A stretch of 47,786 nt of DNA from Spirulina sp. SIO3F2 (GTDB taxonomy: Bacteria; Cyanobacteriota; Cyanobacteriia; Cyanobacteriales; Spirulinaceae): positions 1 to 47,786 of the forward strand of contig JAAHHN010000024.1 of assembly GCA_010672165.1 (NCBI GenBank), read 5' to 3'. The position numbers and the translations under genes were made by a program. How positions within the stretch are numbered: position 1 is the stretch's first letter; each line of letters opens with the position of its first letter. This document shows positions 1 through 9,800 of this stretch, one piece after another. The notes beneath the pieces are model-generated. The model made no database searches. It had not been told where the DNA came from and saw nothing but the letters and a program-made list of their open reading frames with translations.

Positions 1-80
1 ACTGGGTCTTTACTCTGCTTATATTGCTTTTCTATTTCTTCGCTTGACAGATGCGGTTCTAACGTTACTGTTCTTCCCAT
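1..80 (-). CDS. IS630-family transposase, N-terminal fragment (cut by window edge)
   Basis: Reading the minus strand from an ATG at 80-78 gives 26 residues beginning MGRTVTLEPHL and continuing SSEEIEKQYKQSKDPV, open to the left edge. This resembles the N-terminal helix-turn-helix start of cyanobacterial IS630-type transposases (consensus-like pattern: LxPHLxxEEL, then a Y and KDPV). The family cuts and pastes DNA at TA dinucleotides using a DDE catalytic domain, which would lie outside the window. Only the DNA-binding start is visible, so whether the element is intact cannot be judged. It sits head-out against the truncated CHAT gene that follows, which suggests the insertion removed or displaced that gene's 5' part. 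Confidence 0.72.
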   Translation of the reverse strand, partial: MGRTVTLEPHLSSEEIEKQYKQSKDP

Positions 81-120
81 TTTTCTCTAACTATATCAAG
101 ACTCCCTATACTATCCGGAT
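1..120. mobile_element. End of an IS630-type insertion sequence
   Basis: The transposase start at 80 is followed by about 30-40 bases of AT-rich DNA before CHAT-type coding sequence begins near 121. The element's terminal inverted repeat and TA target duplication should lie between 81 and 120, where several TA dinucleotides occur, but the exact end cannot be fixed without the other end. Confidence 0.45.
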
Positions 121-2387
121 TTGGTATCAGACAATGTTTCCCAAGATTTAGGAAGTGCAGTTTTTGCGGCTTCAGATACAACCACAACAATAAACACCTC
201 AACCATTGTCAATAATGCAGGAGTCGGCATTGGTGGAGGAATTGTTGCCACTGACGAACTCACGATTCATCAACATAATGGTGATTTAAACCTTAATCTT
301 TTAGCGTCAGGAACTGTCAACATCAGCGGCACCGGTGCAATCAATCTGACGGGCGCAATCAACACCAACGGGAGCGCCCTCACCGTTAACGCGGCATCTG
401 GAATTGACTTGACCAGCTTGGCCCTATCCAGCACCGCTGGCGGCGATATTACCCTCACTGCTGGGGGCAACATCAACACCAATGACCTGATTTCCTCTGG
501 TGCTTCAAGCGGCAACATCACCCTCAGCAGCGGTGGTTCAATTAACACATTCAATGGCAGCAATGGCTCCCTAGATACCCGCTCAGTCACTGCAACAGGG
601 GATGGAGGCAGCGTAACCCTGACCGCTGCCAACGGGATTGCGGTGGGCCCGATCAATACCCAATCAGGTGTCCAGGGGGGTGCAGGGGGGGCTGTCAGAT
701 TAGAGAGTGATGGACTGGTACGGGTGGATGGAACTGTCACCAGTAACTTTGTGAGTTTTCCCGCTAGCATCTCCACCGCAGGGTTCGATGCCGGTGGCTC
801 CATTCGGATTCGCCATGGTGGCAATGGTCTCATCCCTTTTGTAGTGGGTGATGCGAGCCTCAACGGCACCTCGGCCGCAATTACCACTGGCAACAGCTTC
901 ACCATTCTGCCAACCAATAGCTACCGCTTTAGCCATAGCCAACCGGGGATTCAAATTCTCACCAATGGTGCAGCCGGGGCGAATTTGGACACAGTAATCG
1001 CGGGGACAGAACCGATTAATCAAACGCTGACTACAGAAGACTTAATTCGCTTGATTGGCCGTCAAGCGGGTGGTATCACAACCTTTGATGAAGACGGGGG
1101 TTATACCTGGACTCTTCCGGGCAACAAGGCTTTGGGGGGAGAACTTGCCGATAATGAAATTTTGCAAGCCTTCAAAAAATTGGATATTTTCTTGAGTGAG
1201 AGCTATTCTCCCCTGAGTGATGAAGCCGCTGAAAGTACAGATGACGGCAGCGACAACGACGGTGATGACAAGACAGAAAGCGTTGCTAACATCCGTGAAA
1301 CCTTCAAGCGGATTCAAGACAAACGGGTACTGTCCCCGCTCTCATCTATGCCCTCAGTCAACCTGATGCGCTCGAACTGATTGTGATCACCCCAGATGAA
1401 CAACTGCTGCGTAAAGTTGTCCCTGAAGCTGACCGCACGACGTTACTCGACACCATTCGCACCTTTCGCCGTCATATCACCTTCGCGGTTGGTTCTAACT
1501 ATCTTGCCTCGGCTCAACAACTTTATGACTGGCTGATTCGACCGATTGAAGGGACGATCGCAGGTCTCAATATCGATACGCTGGTGTTTTCCATGGGCGA
1601 TGGTTTACGAGCTATCCCCATGGCTGCCTTGCATGATGGCGAACAATTCCTCATCGAAAACTATAGCCTTGGACAAATCCCCAGCCTCAGTCTCACCGAC
1701 AGCAGCTATGTGCCGCTCCATGATGTCAACGTCTTAGCGATGGGAGCGTCGGAGTTTAATCAACTCAACCCTCTCCCTGCTGTGCCTAGCGAATTAAGTT
1801 TGGTCACCCATCTCAAATCAGGAGAACAATACCTCAACCAAGACTTCACCTGGCATAACCTCATCGCCCAAAGCCGCGATCGCAATTTTGAAATTGTCCA
1901 TCTCGCCACCCATGCCAACTTCCAAGCGGGGGCAGTGGACAACTCCTACATTCAACTTTGGGGTGAAGACCAAATTGGGGTAAATGAGTTGCGAAACCTC
2001 CGTTGGTTTGAAGACCCCAAAGTGGAGCTATTGGTGCTCAGTGCCTGCAAAACTGCCTTTGGCGATTCCTACGCGGAGCTGGGCTTTGCGGGGTTAGCCG
2101 TGCAAGCGGGTGTAAAAACGACCCTCGCTAGCCTCTGGCAAATTTCGGATTTGGGCACGATGCGGCTGATGCAATCGTTTTATGAGCAGTTGAGCAACCC
2201 TGATGTAACGATTAAAGCGGAGGCACTGCGACAGGCACAACTTGCCTTGTTGCGGGGAGAAGCGACTGCTGAGAATACGCTGTTAACCGATATGGCGCTG
2301 CCGCCCGAGTTGGCGCAATATGCGAATACGGATTTAAGTCATCCTTTTTACTGGAGTGCGTTTACGCTGGTGGGTAGCCCGTGGTGA
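121..2387 (+). pseudogene. CHAT-domain haemagglutinin-type protein, 5'-truncated and frameshifted
   Basis: Residues read from 121 (TTG, no credible start) are glycine/threonine-rich beta-helix passenger sequence in frame 1, which stops at 1378-1380. The natural continuation lies in frame 3: from 1329 it reads TVPALIYALSQPDALELIVI and runs without a break into TPDEQLLRK and a full CHAT domain to 2387. One base lost from the A-run at 1321-1323 explains the break (QDK then TGTVPALIYA). The CHAT dyad is still present: His at 1911-1913 (HLATHA) and Cys in LSACKTAFGD. The ending [16 protein letters not shown] matches the intact paralogues. The signal peptide and TPS domain are missing, apparently because of the IS630 element on the left. 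The distal part might still be made from GTG 1383, but as drawn this is a doubly broken gene. Confidence 0.82.
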
Positions 2388-2577
2388 GTTTGGCAGTCAA
2401 AATTGAATCCCAAGTGATCTATATCAGCAAAACACCTTGTATTAATCAATCTCTGCACAATTATGGATCAATCAGTTGCCTATCTAACGCAACTATACTG
2501 GGGCTTAAAGGGATGCAGTCTCAATTTATAGCAAACGTTATTCAACTTCAGCAATTTTCCATTCCGCACTTTAGTTA

Positions 2578-5500
2578 ATGATCAAATCTACTCTCTGGCT
2601 CGGTGGGACAGTCACACTCTCCCTCACGCTAGCGCTGCCTGTTTCAGCTCAATCGATCACCGCTGCACCCGATGGCACAGGTACAATCATTAACCACAAT
2701 GGCAATACCTACGAGATCCACGGTGGCACACAAACAGGCGCGAATCTCTTCCATTCCTTTCAGGACTTTGGTTTGAGCATCGGTGAAATTGCCAATTTCC
2801 GGAGTAATCCCAGCATCAGTAATATTTTGGGGCGCGTCATTGGCGGTAATTCTTCGATTATCGATGGTTTGATTCAAGCCAATCCGAACTTGTATCTGAT
2901 GAATCCAGCCGGGATTGTATTTGGAGCCAATGCCAGCCTCAATGTGGGTGGAGATTTCTTGGCCACAACAGCAGATCAGATTTGTTTTGAGGGGGGCTGT
3001 TTTAACGCGATGGGCTTGAATGATTACGCCACATTGCAGGGAAATCCCACCACCTTGAGCTTTTTGCAGAATCAACCAGGTGGGTTGATTAACGCCGGGA
3101 CATTAGAGGTGCTTAAGGGCAAATCTATTCACCTGAGCGGGGGCACGGTGGTGAATTTGGGGCAGATCGCGGCAGTTGGGGGCACAGCAACGATCGCCGC
3201 AATCCCTGGAGCGCGGCGGGTGCGGTTGAATCAGCCTGGACGTTTGTTGAGCTTGGAGGTTACGGAGGATGTGCTTATAGAGGGAATTGAACCGTTGGCG
3301 TTACCAGAGTTGTTGGCGGTTGCGCCTGAAAGTTTGAATACCAAAGTCATTTCTGCACCATTGGGCAATGTGATGATTGCAGGCGTTGTTGAAGGGGAAC
3401 AGATCGACCTTTATGCCGCAGGCCAGGTGATACCTAGCAATGCAGATTTAATTCAAGGCGATACACGGGTGGTGCGGTTCTCGGCATCGGGAGAGAATCC
3501 TGACCAAGCGGTGTTTATTGACGCCCGAGCTGAACATCCAGAGGATTTGCTGTTTGGGGCTGAAGCAGGAACGGTGGCTCAGATCATTGAGCGGGACGAA
3601 AACGGGGTTTCAGTGATCAGTGACCAGTTAGCAGTTATCAGTGAATCTGTGGAGCAACTGGAATCCGTGGCGATTGTGGCAGAGGGGAATGAGGGGAATT
3701 TCTGGTTGGGGAATCAGTGGATTCGCAATGAGAACATTGCAGAGTATGCAGCCCAATTACAGACCTGGGGCAATGCTCTGACGGAGAACGCAGATATCCT
3801 GCTCTATAGTTGCTTTACCGCGCTGGGAGCAACGGGTGAAGCGTTGATTGCCAGCATTGCAGACATAACCGGAGCGGATGTAGCAGCGTCGGTAGACGTG
3901 ACAGGCAGCGGGAATTATGGCGGTGATTGGCAACTAGAGCATAGCACGGACACCATTGAAGCCAACAATCCGTTTACCAATAAGACCGTAGCGAATTGGG
4001 AGGGCAAACTCCTAACCCATACGGTGGATAGCTTGGCGGATGATGGTTCTGGTGGTACAACGCTCAGGGAAGCGATCGCGGCGGCCAGCAGCAACGATGA
4101 TATTACCTTTGGGGTTGTGGGAACCGTGACGCTCAATGGCACGCAATTGAGCTGGAATAACAGCAAAGACAACCTCACCATTGATGGCAATGGCTCAACC
4201 GTGAGCGGCGGCAATGCCTCACGGGTGTTTAATATCACGGCTGATAATGCCACTTTGCGCAACCTCACCATTCAAGATGGTGTTGTGTCGGGCGATGGCG
4301 CTGCAATCAACCGCAATGGCCGCGGCACCCTCACCCTAGAAAATGTCACGATTACCAACAACTCCGCCAGCACCAGAGCAGGGGGTATCCGCAATCGCAA
4401 TGGCACAGTTGCCTTAATTAATTCCAGCATCTCCAATAATTCTGCTGGCAGTGGTGGCGGCGCGATCTTCAACAGTCCGGGCACAGTAACCTTGACTGAT
4501 TCCACCATCTCAGGAAATTCGGCTAACGGTATTGGCGGCGGCATTTGGAGCAATGGCACCGTGACGCTGAGCAATTCCACCGTGTCGGACAACACCTCAA
4601 ATGGTACGAGTGGCGGTGGGATCTTTGGGAATACGGGCTCGGTGACGCTGAGCAATTCCACGGTCTCAGGCAACTCGGTGCGCCAACAAGGGGGCGGCAT
4701 AAATGTCAATTCTGCCACCTTAACGCTGAACAATTCCACCATATCTGGGAACACAGCGAGCACGAACGGCGGGGGAATTTTTAGCATTAATGCTGCTGTA
4801 ACGCTGAGCAATTCCACGGTGTCTGGGAATTCTGCCAATGGCAATGGCGGGGGCATTGCCAGCATCGCCAGCACTACGGGCAGGGTAGTAACCCTGAGTA
4901 ATGCCACGATCGCGCTGAATACGGCCAGCGGTAATGGGGGTGGGATCTATCTGCAAAATGCCTTGGAAAATGCGATCGCCAACACGATTATTGCCAACAA
5001 CGTCGCCACGGGAACTGGCCCAGATATCCAAGCAGATTTGGGCAGTAGCACTGTGCAATTTAGCCTGCTGACCGATACCGCCGGGATCTCAGGATTAAGC
5101 CTCAGTAATGGTACTGATGGCAACATTATTAGCCAAGACCCAATGCTTGGCCCCCTGCAAAACAATGGTGGCGCCACCCAGACCCATGCCCTGCTTACGG
5201 GGAGTCCCGCGATCAATAGTGGCAGCAACACGCTGAGCACTGCAACCATCGATCAAACCGGGAACTCCCGGATTGTAGATAATACCGTGGATATCGGGAC
5301 GTATGAATCACCAGAAACATCCACCACAAGTCCTACAACGACAACCCCAACCGTCACACCGCTGACTTGTGACGTGGTGGAGGATTGCGCTGAAGACAAC
5401 ACCAGCATCGACCCCACTGATGAGACCACAAGTACAGCAACTCAGGGTCAGAGCACCTTTGATACTGGGGTTGAAGAGATTGAAGCGGAGCAAGTGAATG

Positions 5501-6729
5501 ATTTTGGAGCGTTTGCGGATGCCTCACCCCTGACGCTCAAAGAGAGCCAAACCGTCCTTAAACGTATTGCTCTAGAGACTGGAGTAGAGCCGAGTTTGGT
5601 GTATTTCCAATATGTGCCCAGCACGATCGCCCAAACCCCAAATCCCCTGATCGCCAGTGCGAATTTGGACGGTTTGCAGCTCAGTCAGAATACTGCGGTA
5701 AATCCGCTGGATCAACTCCAAGTTGTCCTGGTCACCCCGGACGGCACACCCATTATTAAACGTCCCCTGGGGGCAACCCGTGCGCAGGTGGCACCGCTGG
5801 TGCGCCGCTTTAAACGGCGTTTGCATCAACAGTCTGATGATTATCTGCGCCCTGCCCAGCAACTCTATGACTGGCTGATTCGTCCCCTCGACCCCCATCT
5901 GCAAGCGTTGGGTATTGAACATCTTTCAGTGATTGCAGATACAGGGTTGCGATCGCTTCCCTTAGCGGCTTTGCACAATGGCGAACAATTTTTGGTTGAA
6001 CACTATAGTGCAGGCATGATGCCCAGTTTGTCTTTGATTGACACGCGCTATCGTGCGCTTAACAATCCCAAAATTCTGGCCATGGGGGCTGCCGAATTTA
6101 ACCAACACGAAAGCTTACCAGCCGTGCCGACTGAACTTGCCCTCATTACCCAAGGGCAGAGCCAGCCGCCCCTGCTCAATGAAGCCTTCACGGCAGCCAA
6201 CTTGCAAGCCCAAAGCCGCGATCGCAGCTTTGATATTTTGCACCTCGCCACCCATGCGGTTTTCCGAGCGAATGCTCCCGACCAGGCCTATGTGCAGCTC
6301 TGGGGTCAAGAATCACTCCAGCTAGAGAATTTTCGGGAGCTAAAACTGTATCAAGAACCCGCCCTAGAGCTATTGGTGCTCAGTGCCTGTGAAACTGCCC
6401 TTGGGAGCGCAGATGCTGAACTGGGGTTTGCGGGGGCCTCGTTGCAAGCGGGCGTCAAATCTGTACTGGCTAGCCTATGGAAGGTTTCTGATTTGGGTAC
6501 GATGCGCTTGATGACGGAGTTTTATACGCAGTTGGCTGATCCAGGAGTAACCATTAAGGCGGAAGCGTTGCGCCAAGCACAATTGGGGTTATTGCGGGGG
6601 GAGGCGACAATCCAGGATGATTTTTTGGGGACTCTGCCCTTACCGCCAGAATTGGCGCAATATCAGGATACGGATTTAACCCATCCTTACCATTGGAGTG
6701 CGTTTACGTTGGTGGGCAGCCCGTGGTGA
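2578..6729 (+). CDS. Secreted TPS-DUF4347-beta-helix-CHAT protein
   Basis: A 1383-residue exported protein. Residues 1-25 form a signal peptide (cleavage after PVSAQ). Residues 27-140 are a two-partner-secretion haemagglutination domain with NPNL at 102-105 and NPAGIVFG at 109-116. Residues about 311-477 resemble DUF4347 (start AVFID, core [20 protein letters not shown]). A right-handed beta-helix of GGGI/NSTVSGNS repeats follows at about 540-830. A choice-of-anchor-Q-like stretch (GSPAINSG ... DIGTYE) covers about 870-911, then a Cys pair (931, 937). The C-terminal CHAT domain (about 1092-1383) keeps the caspase-type dyad His1226 (HLATHA) and Cys1271 (LSACETALG). TPS domains guide passengers through a TpsB outer-membrane pore; none is encoded nearby. 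A cell-surface or released caspase-like protease is inferred. The ATG at 2578 directly begins the signal peptide. Confidence 0.88.
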   Translation: MIKSTLWLGGTVTLSLTLALPVSAQSITAAPDGTGTIINHNGNTYEIHGGTQTGANLFHSFQDFGLSIGEIANFRSNPSISNILGRVIGGNSSIIDGLIQANPNLYLMNPAGIVFGANASLNVGGDFLATTADQICFEGGCFNAMGLNDYATLQGNPTTLSFLQNQPGGLINAGTLEVLKGKSIHLSGGTVVNLGQIAAVGGTATIAAIPGARRVRLNQPGRLLSLEVTEDVLIEGIEPLALPELLAVAPESLNTKVISAPLGNVMIAGVVEGEQIDLYAAGQVIPSNADLIQGDTRVVRFSASGENPDQAVFIDARAEHPEDLLFGAEAGTVAQIIERDENGVSVISDQLAVISESVEQLESVAIVAEGNEGNFWLGNQWIRNENIAEYAAQLQTWGNALTENADILLYSCFTALGATGEALIASIADITGADVAASVDVTGSGNYGGDWQLEHSTDTIEANNPFTNKTVANWEGKLLTHTVDSLADDGSGGTTLREAIAAASSNDDITFGVVGTVTLNGTQLSWNNSKDNLTIDGNGSTVSGGNASRVFNITADNATLRNLTIQDGVVSGDGAAINRNGRGTLTLENVTITNNSASTRAGGIRNRNGTVALINSSISNNSAGSGGGAIFNSPGTVTLTDSTISGNSANGIGGGIWSNGTVTLSNSTVSDNTSNGTSGGGIFGNTGSVTLSNSTVSGNSVRQQGGGINVNSATLTLNNSTISGNTASTNGGGIFSINAAVTLSNSTVSGNSANGNGGGIASIASTTGRVVTLSNATIALNTASGNGGGIYLQNALENAIANTIIANNVATGTGPDIQADLGSSTVQFSLLTDTAGISGLSLSNGTDGNIISQDPMLGPLQNNGGATQTHALLTGSPAINSGSNTLSTATIDQTGNSRIVDNTVDIGTYESPETSTTSPTTTTPTVTPLTCDVVEDCAEDNTSIDPTDETTSTATQGQSTFDTGVEEIEAEQVNDFGAFADASPLTLKESQTVLKRIALETGVEPSLVYFQYVPSTIAQTPNPLIASANLDGLQLSQNTAVNPLDQLQVVLVTPDGTPIIKRPLGATRAQVAPLVRRFKRRLHQQSDDYLRPAQQLYDWLIRPLDPHLQALGIEHLSVIADTGLRSLPLAALHNGEQFLVEHYSAGMMPSLSLIDTRYRALNNPKILAMGAAEFNQHESLPAVPTELALITQGQSQPPLLNEAFTAANLQAQSRDRSFDILHLATHAVFRANAPDQAYVQLWGQESLQLENFRELKLYQEPALELLVLSACETALGSADAELGFAGASLQAGVKSVLASLWKVSDLGTMRLMTEFYTQLADPGVTIKAEALRQAQLGLLRGEATIQDDFLGTLPLPPELAQYQDTDLTHPYHWSAFTLVGSPW
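3611..3645 (+). repeat. In-frame heptanucleotide tandem repeat (STRR type)
   Basis: Five consecutive 7-base units are visible: CAGTGAT, CAGTGAC, CAGTTAG, CAGTTAT, CAGTGAA. This is the pattern of cyanobacterial short tandemly repeated repetitive sequences, here inside a coding region. Three units equal seven codons, giving the 7-residue periodicity VISDQLA / VISESVE. Confidence 0.8.
4558..4820 (+). repeat. Degenerate tandem repeats coding the beta-helix
   Basis: The string ACGCTGAGCAATTCCAC, or a one-base variant of it, recurs with starts near 4564, 4645, 4723 and 4801, a period of 78-81 bases or 26-27 codons. Each unit encodes a TLSNSTVSGN ... GGGI coil turn. The DNA is more alike than the protein pattern requires, which suggests recent duplication or gene conversion. 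Confidence 0.7.
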
Positions 6730-6733
6730 GGTC

Positions 6734-6756
6734 GAATTCGGAGGTAGGAATTCGGA
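6734..6756 (+). repeat. Direct repeat GAATTCGGA (two copies)
   Basis: GAATTCGGA occurs at 6734-6742 and 6748-6756, directly after the stop codon of the preceding CHAT gene. A related EcoRI-site-containing hairpin follows the next CHAT gene, so this looks like a small dispersed repeat family. Confidence 0.55.
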
Positions 6757-6886
6757 ACAGGGTTGGGATAGATGTTTCCTATACGGTCTGAGCAGAGTTA
6801 AGCCCCCATCCGCAGCGTCCAAAATTCAATAGCTATACTGGACTGTAATTGATTGTTTGACCACCGTAGAAAAAACATTGAATTTA

Positions 6887-9800
6887 ATGCCTCAATCATC
6901 GCTTCGGATGGGGAGAGCGATCGCCTTAACGCTACGATACTCCATTGCCCCCATTGTTCTTTGCACAGCACCTGAAGCGATCGCTCAATCTATCACCGCC
7001 GCAACTGATGGCACAGGTACAATTATCACGATCGACGGCAGCACCTACACCATTCAAGGTGGTACTCAAGCGGGGACAAACCTCTTTCATTCGTTTCAGG
7101 CCTTGGGGTTGAGCACGGGTGAGATCGCAGATTTTCTGAGCAACCCCAGCGTCACCAATATTTTGGGGCGGGTGACAGGCGGCGATCCATCAATTATTAA
7201 TGGTCTGATTCAAGTTACTGGAGCTAACTCAAATTTATATCTGATGAACCCCGCAGGAATTGTGTTTGGCTCGGGAGCCAGCTTGAATGTGGGCGGCGAT
7301 TTTTATGCCACGACAGGCGATCGCATCGATTTCGCTAACGGTGGATTTAATGCCACGGGAGCAAATGACTATGCAACGCTAGTAGGTGCGCCGAATCAGT
7401 TCGCGTTTTTAAGTGAGCAGCCCGGTGCGATTCTCAATTTTGGTGATCTGACAATAGAGCAAAATTTAAATTTAGTGGGCGGGACAGTGCTTAATGAGGG
7501 GGCGATCGCTTCAGCCCAAGGCCATGTCACCCTAGCCGCAGTTCCCGGTGAGCGATTGGTGCGGATGAGTGAACCGGGCATGTTGTTGAGCTTGGAGGTA
7601 GCCGAGGGCGCGATCGCAGGCGGAATTCAACCTGTTGATTTACCCACATTATTAACTGGAGCGGAGCAATTAACGAACCATAGCGCAGGCGTCCCGCCTG
7701 TCACCCATTCACTGAACATCGGCGACCTTATCATTGACGGAGACGTTTCAGGACAGCGAGTTGACCTCTATGCAGCGGGGCAAGTCACCCCTACCAATGC
7801 AGACTTCGTGCAAGGAGACACCCGTGTTATTCGGTTTAGCGAGACGGGCGAAAGCCCTGACCAAGCCGTGTTTATCGACCGTCGGGCAGATAGCCCTGAA
7901 GCATTGCTCTATGGTGCTGAAGCAGGAACGGTTAGCCAGATTATTGAGCGGGAAGAGAACGGGATTTCAGTGATCAGTGACCAGTTAGCAGTCATCAGTG
8001 AATCGGTTGGACAATTGGAATCCGTTGCCATTATCGCTGAGGGCAATGCAGGTAACTTCTGGCTCGGAAATCAGTGGATTCGCAATGAGAACATTGCAGA
8101 TTATGCAGCACAGTTGCAAAGCTGGGGTGAAGCATTGACCGCTAATGCAGATATCCTGCTTTATAGTTGCTTTACGGCATTGGGGGCAACGGGTGAGGCA
8201 TTGGTGCAGGGCATTGCAGATTTAACTGGGGCAGATGTGGCCGCGTCGGTGGATGCGACAGGCAGCGCTAATTATGATGCCAATTGGGAGCTAGAAACCA
8301 GCACTGGCGGCATTGAGGCTGATAACCCGTTTACAGCGGAGACTTTAGCCAATTGGGAAGGGAAACTGGCAACGCGCACAGTTACAAACAATGCTACTTC
8401 AGGGGCGCGTACCCTCCGGGATGCCCTAACCGATAGCGGCGGTGGGTTTGCTACAGCTGTGGCGGCGGGTGACAACATTATTTTTAACCTGACAGGTTCA
8501 ACAACAATTAACCTCGGCAATAATGCAATTACTTGGTCAACCGATAACTTAACGATTGATGGCTCGAATGTGGGGGGCGATAATGTGGTGGTCAATGGCG
8601 GGGGCAGCGATCGTGTCTTTAACATCAATGCTGACAATGTCATAATTCAAAATTTAACCATCCAAAATGGTGGAGTAGAGGAACGTGGAGGCGGCATTAA
8701 CCACGCTGGCTCAGGAATATTAAGCCTAAGTAACACCACGGTAACTGGCAACAGGGCTGATAATACTGGCAATAATGGTGGTGGAATTTTTAGTGATGGA
8801 GCTGTTACGTTGACAAACTCCATTGTAAGTGGCAATACCGCTGGCAGTGGTGGAGGTGGAATATGGAGCCGGGATACATTAACCCTGACCAACTCAATGG
8901 TTTACAACAACTCAGCTCGTACGTCGGGTGGGGGGGTTAATGGTAATGCAAATGTTAATCTCACGAATTCCAGTGTTTCTAACAATTCCAGCACCATCGG
9001 TGGTGGGATCAATGGAGATGTTGTATCGCTTACTAACACCACTGTTTCTGGTAATAGTGCGAGTGCGTTGGGTGGGGGAGTTTATGGCAACACCCTAACA
9101 CTCACTGACTCTACCGTTTCAAATAACAGTGCGTTTCAGAGTGGAGGAATTCAGAGTAATAATGGCCTTACCTTAACCCGTTCCACTGTCTCAGGCAATT
9201 CAGCCACAAGCCAGGGGGGCGGAATTTACAATAGCTCGACGGGCGGACTTACGCTGATCAATGCCACCGTTTCAGGCAATACCGCTGGCACTTCCGGTGG
9301 CGGAATTTTTAGTCATGCGCCTGTCACCCTCACCAACAGCACGATCGCCTTTAACTCTGCGGATCAGGGTGGTGGTTTATATATCGGTGGTAGCCCCCTC
9401 AGTAATACGATCGCCAACACCATCATTGCCAACAACACCGCAGGCACTGCTGGCCCTGACATTCATGCCGACCTCAACAGTAGCACCGTGCAAAATAGCC
9501 TGATCCAGAATACCGCTGAGGCCAACAACTTAACCGCTACCAACAGTATCTTGGGTCAAGATCCGTTGCTAGGGCCATTGCAAAACAATGGTGGCTCCAC
9601 CCAGACCCATGCCCTGCAAGCCGGTAGCCCCGCGATCAATGCAGGCGATAATGAGCTGTTTACTGCAACCCCAGCCACAGACCAGACGGGCAATGCACGG
9701 ATTGTTAATGGCATTGTGGATATCGGTGCTTATGAACTGCCAGAAGCCACGACCACAACCACCCCAACCGCCACACCACTGACCTGTGATGTGGTGGATG

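Noticed and set aside
2381-2578. Short plus-strand reading frame between the first two CHAT genes
   Set aside because: It overlaps the CHAT stop, has no recognisable domain and lacks a ribosome-binding site; it looks like intergenic DNA.
3611-3645. CRISPR-like array
   Set aside because: The units are 7 bases long without spacers; they are simple tandem repeats inside a coding region.
3915-4907. Long minus-strand open frames opposite the CHAT beta-helix
   Set aside because: They are hydrophobic and proline-rich, as expected from the complement of repetitive Asn/Ser/Gly codons, and match no protein family.
6834-6839. TATACT shared upstream of both tandem CHAT genes (also near 2494)
   Set aside because: The CTATACTGG word is shared, but no -35 box is correctly spaced at either place, so it was not called a promoter.
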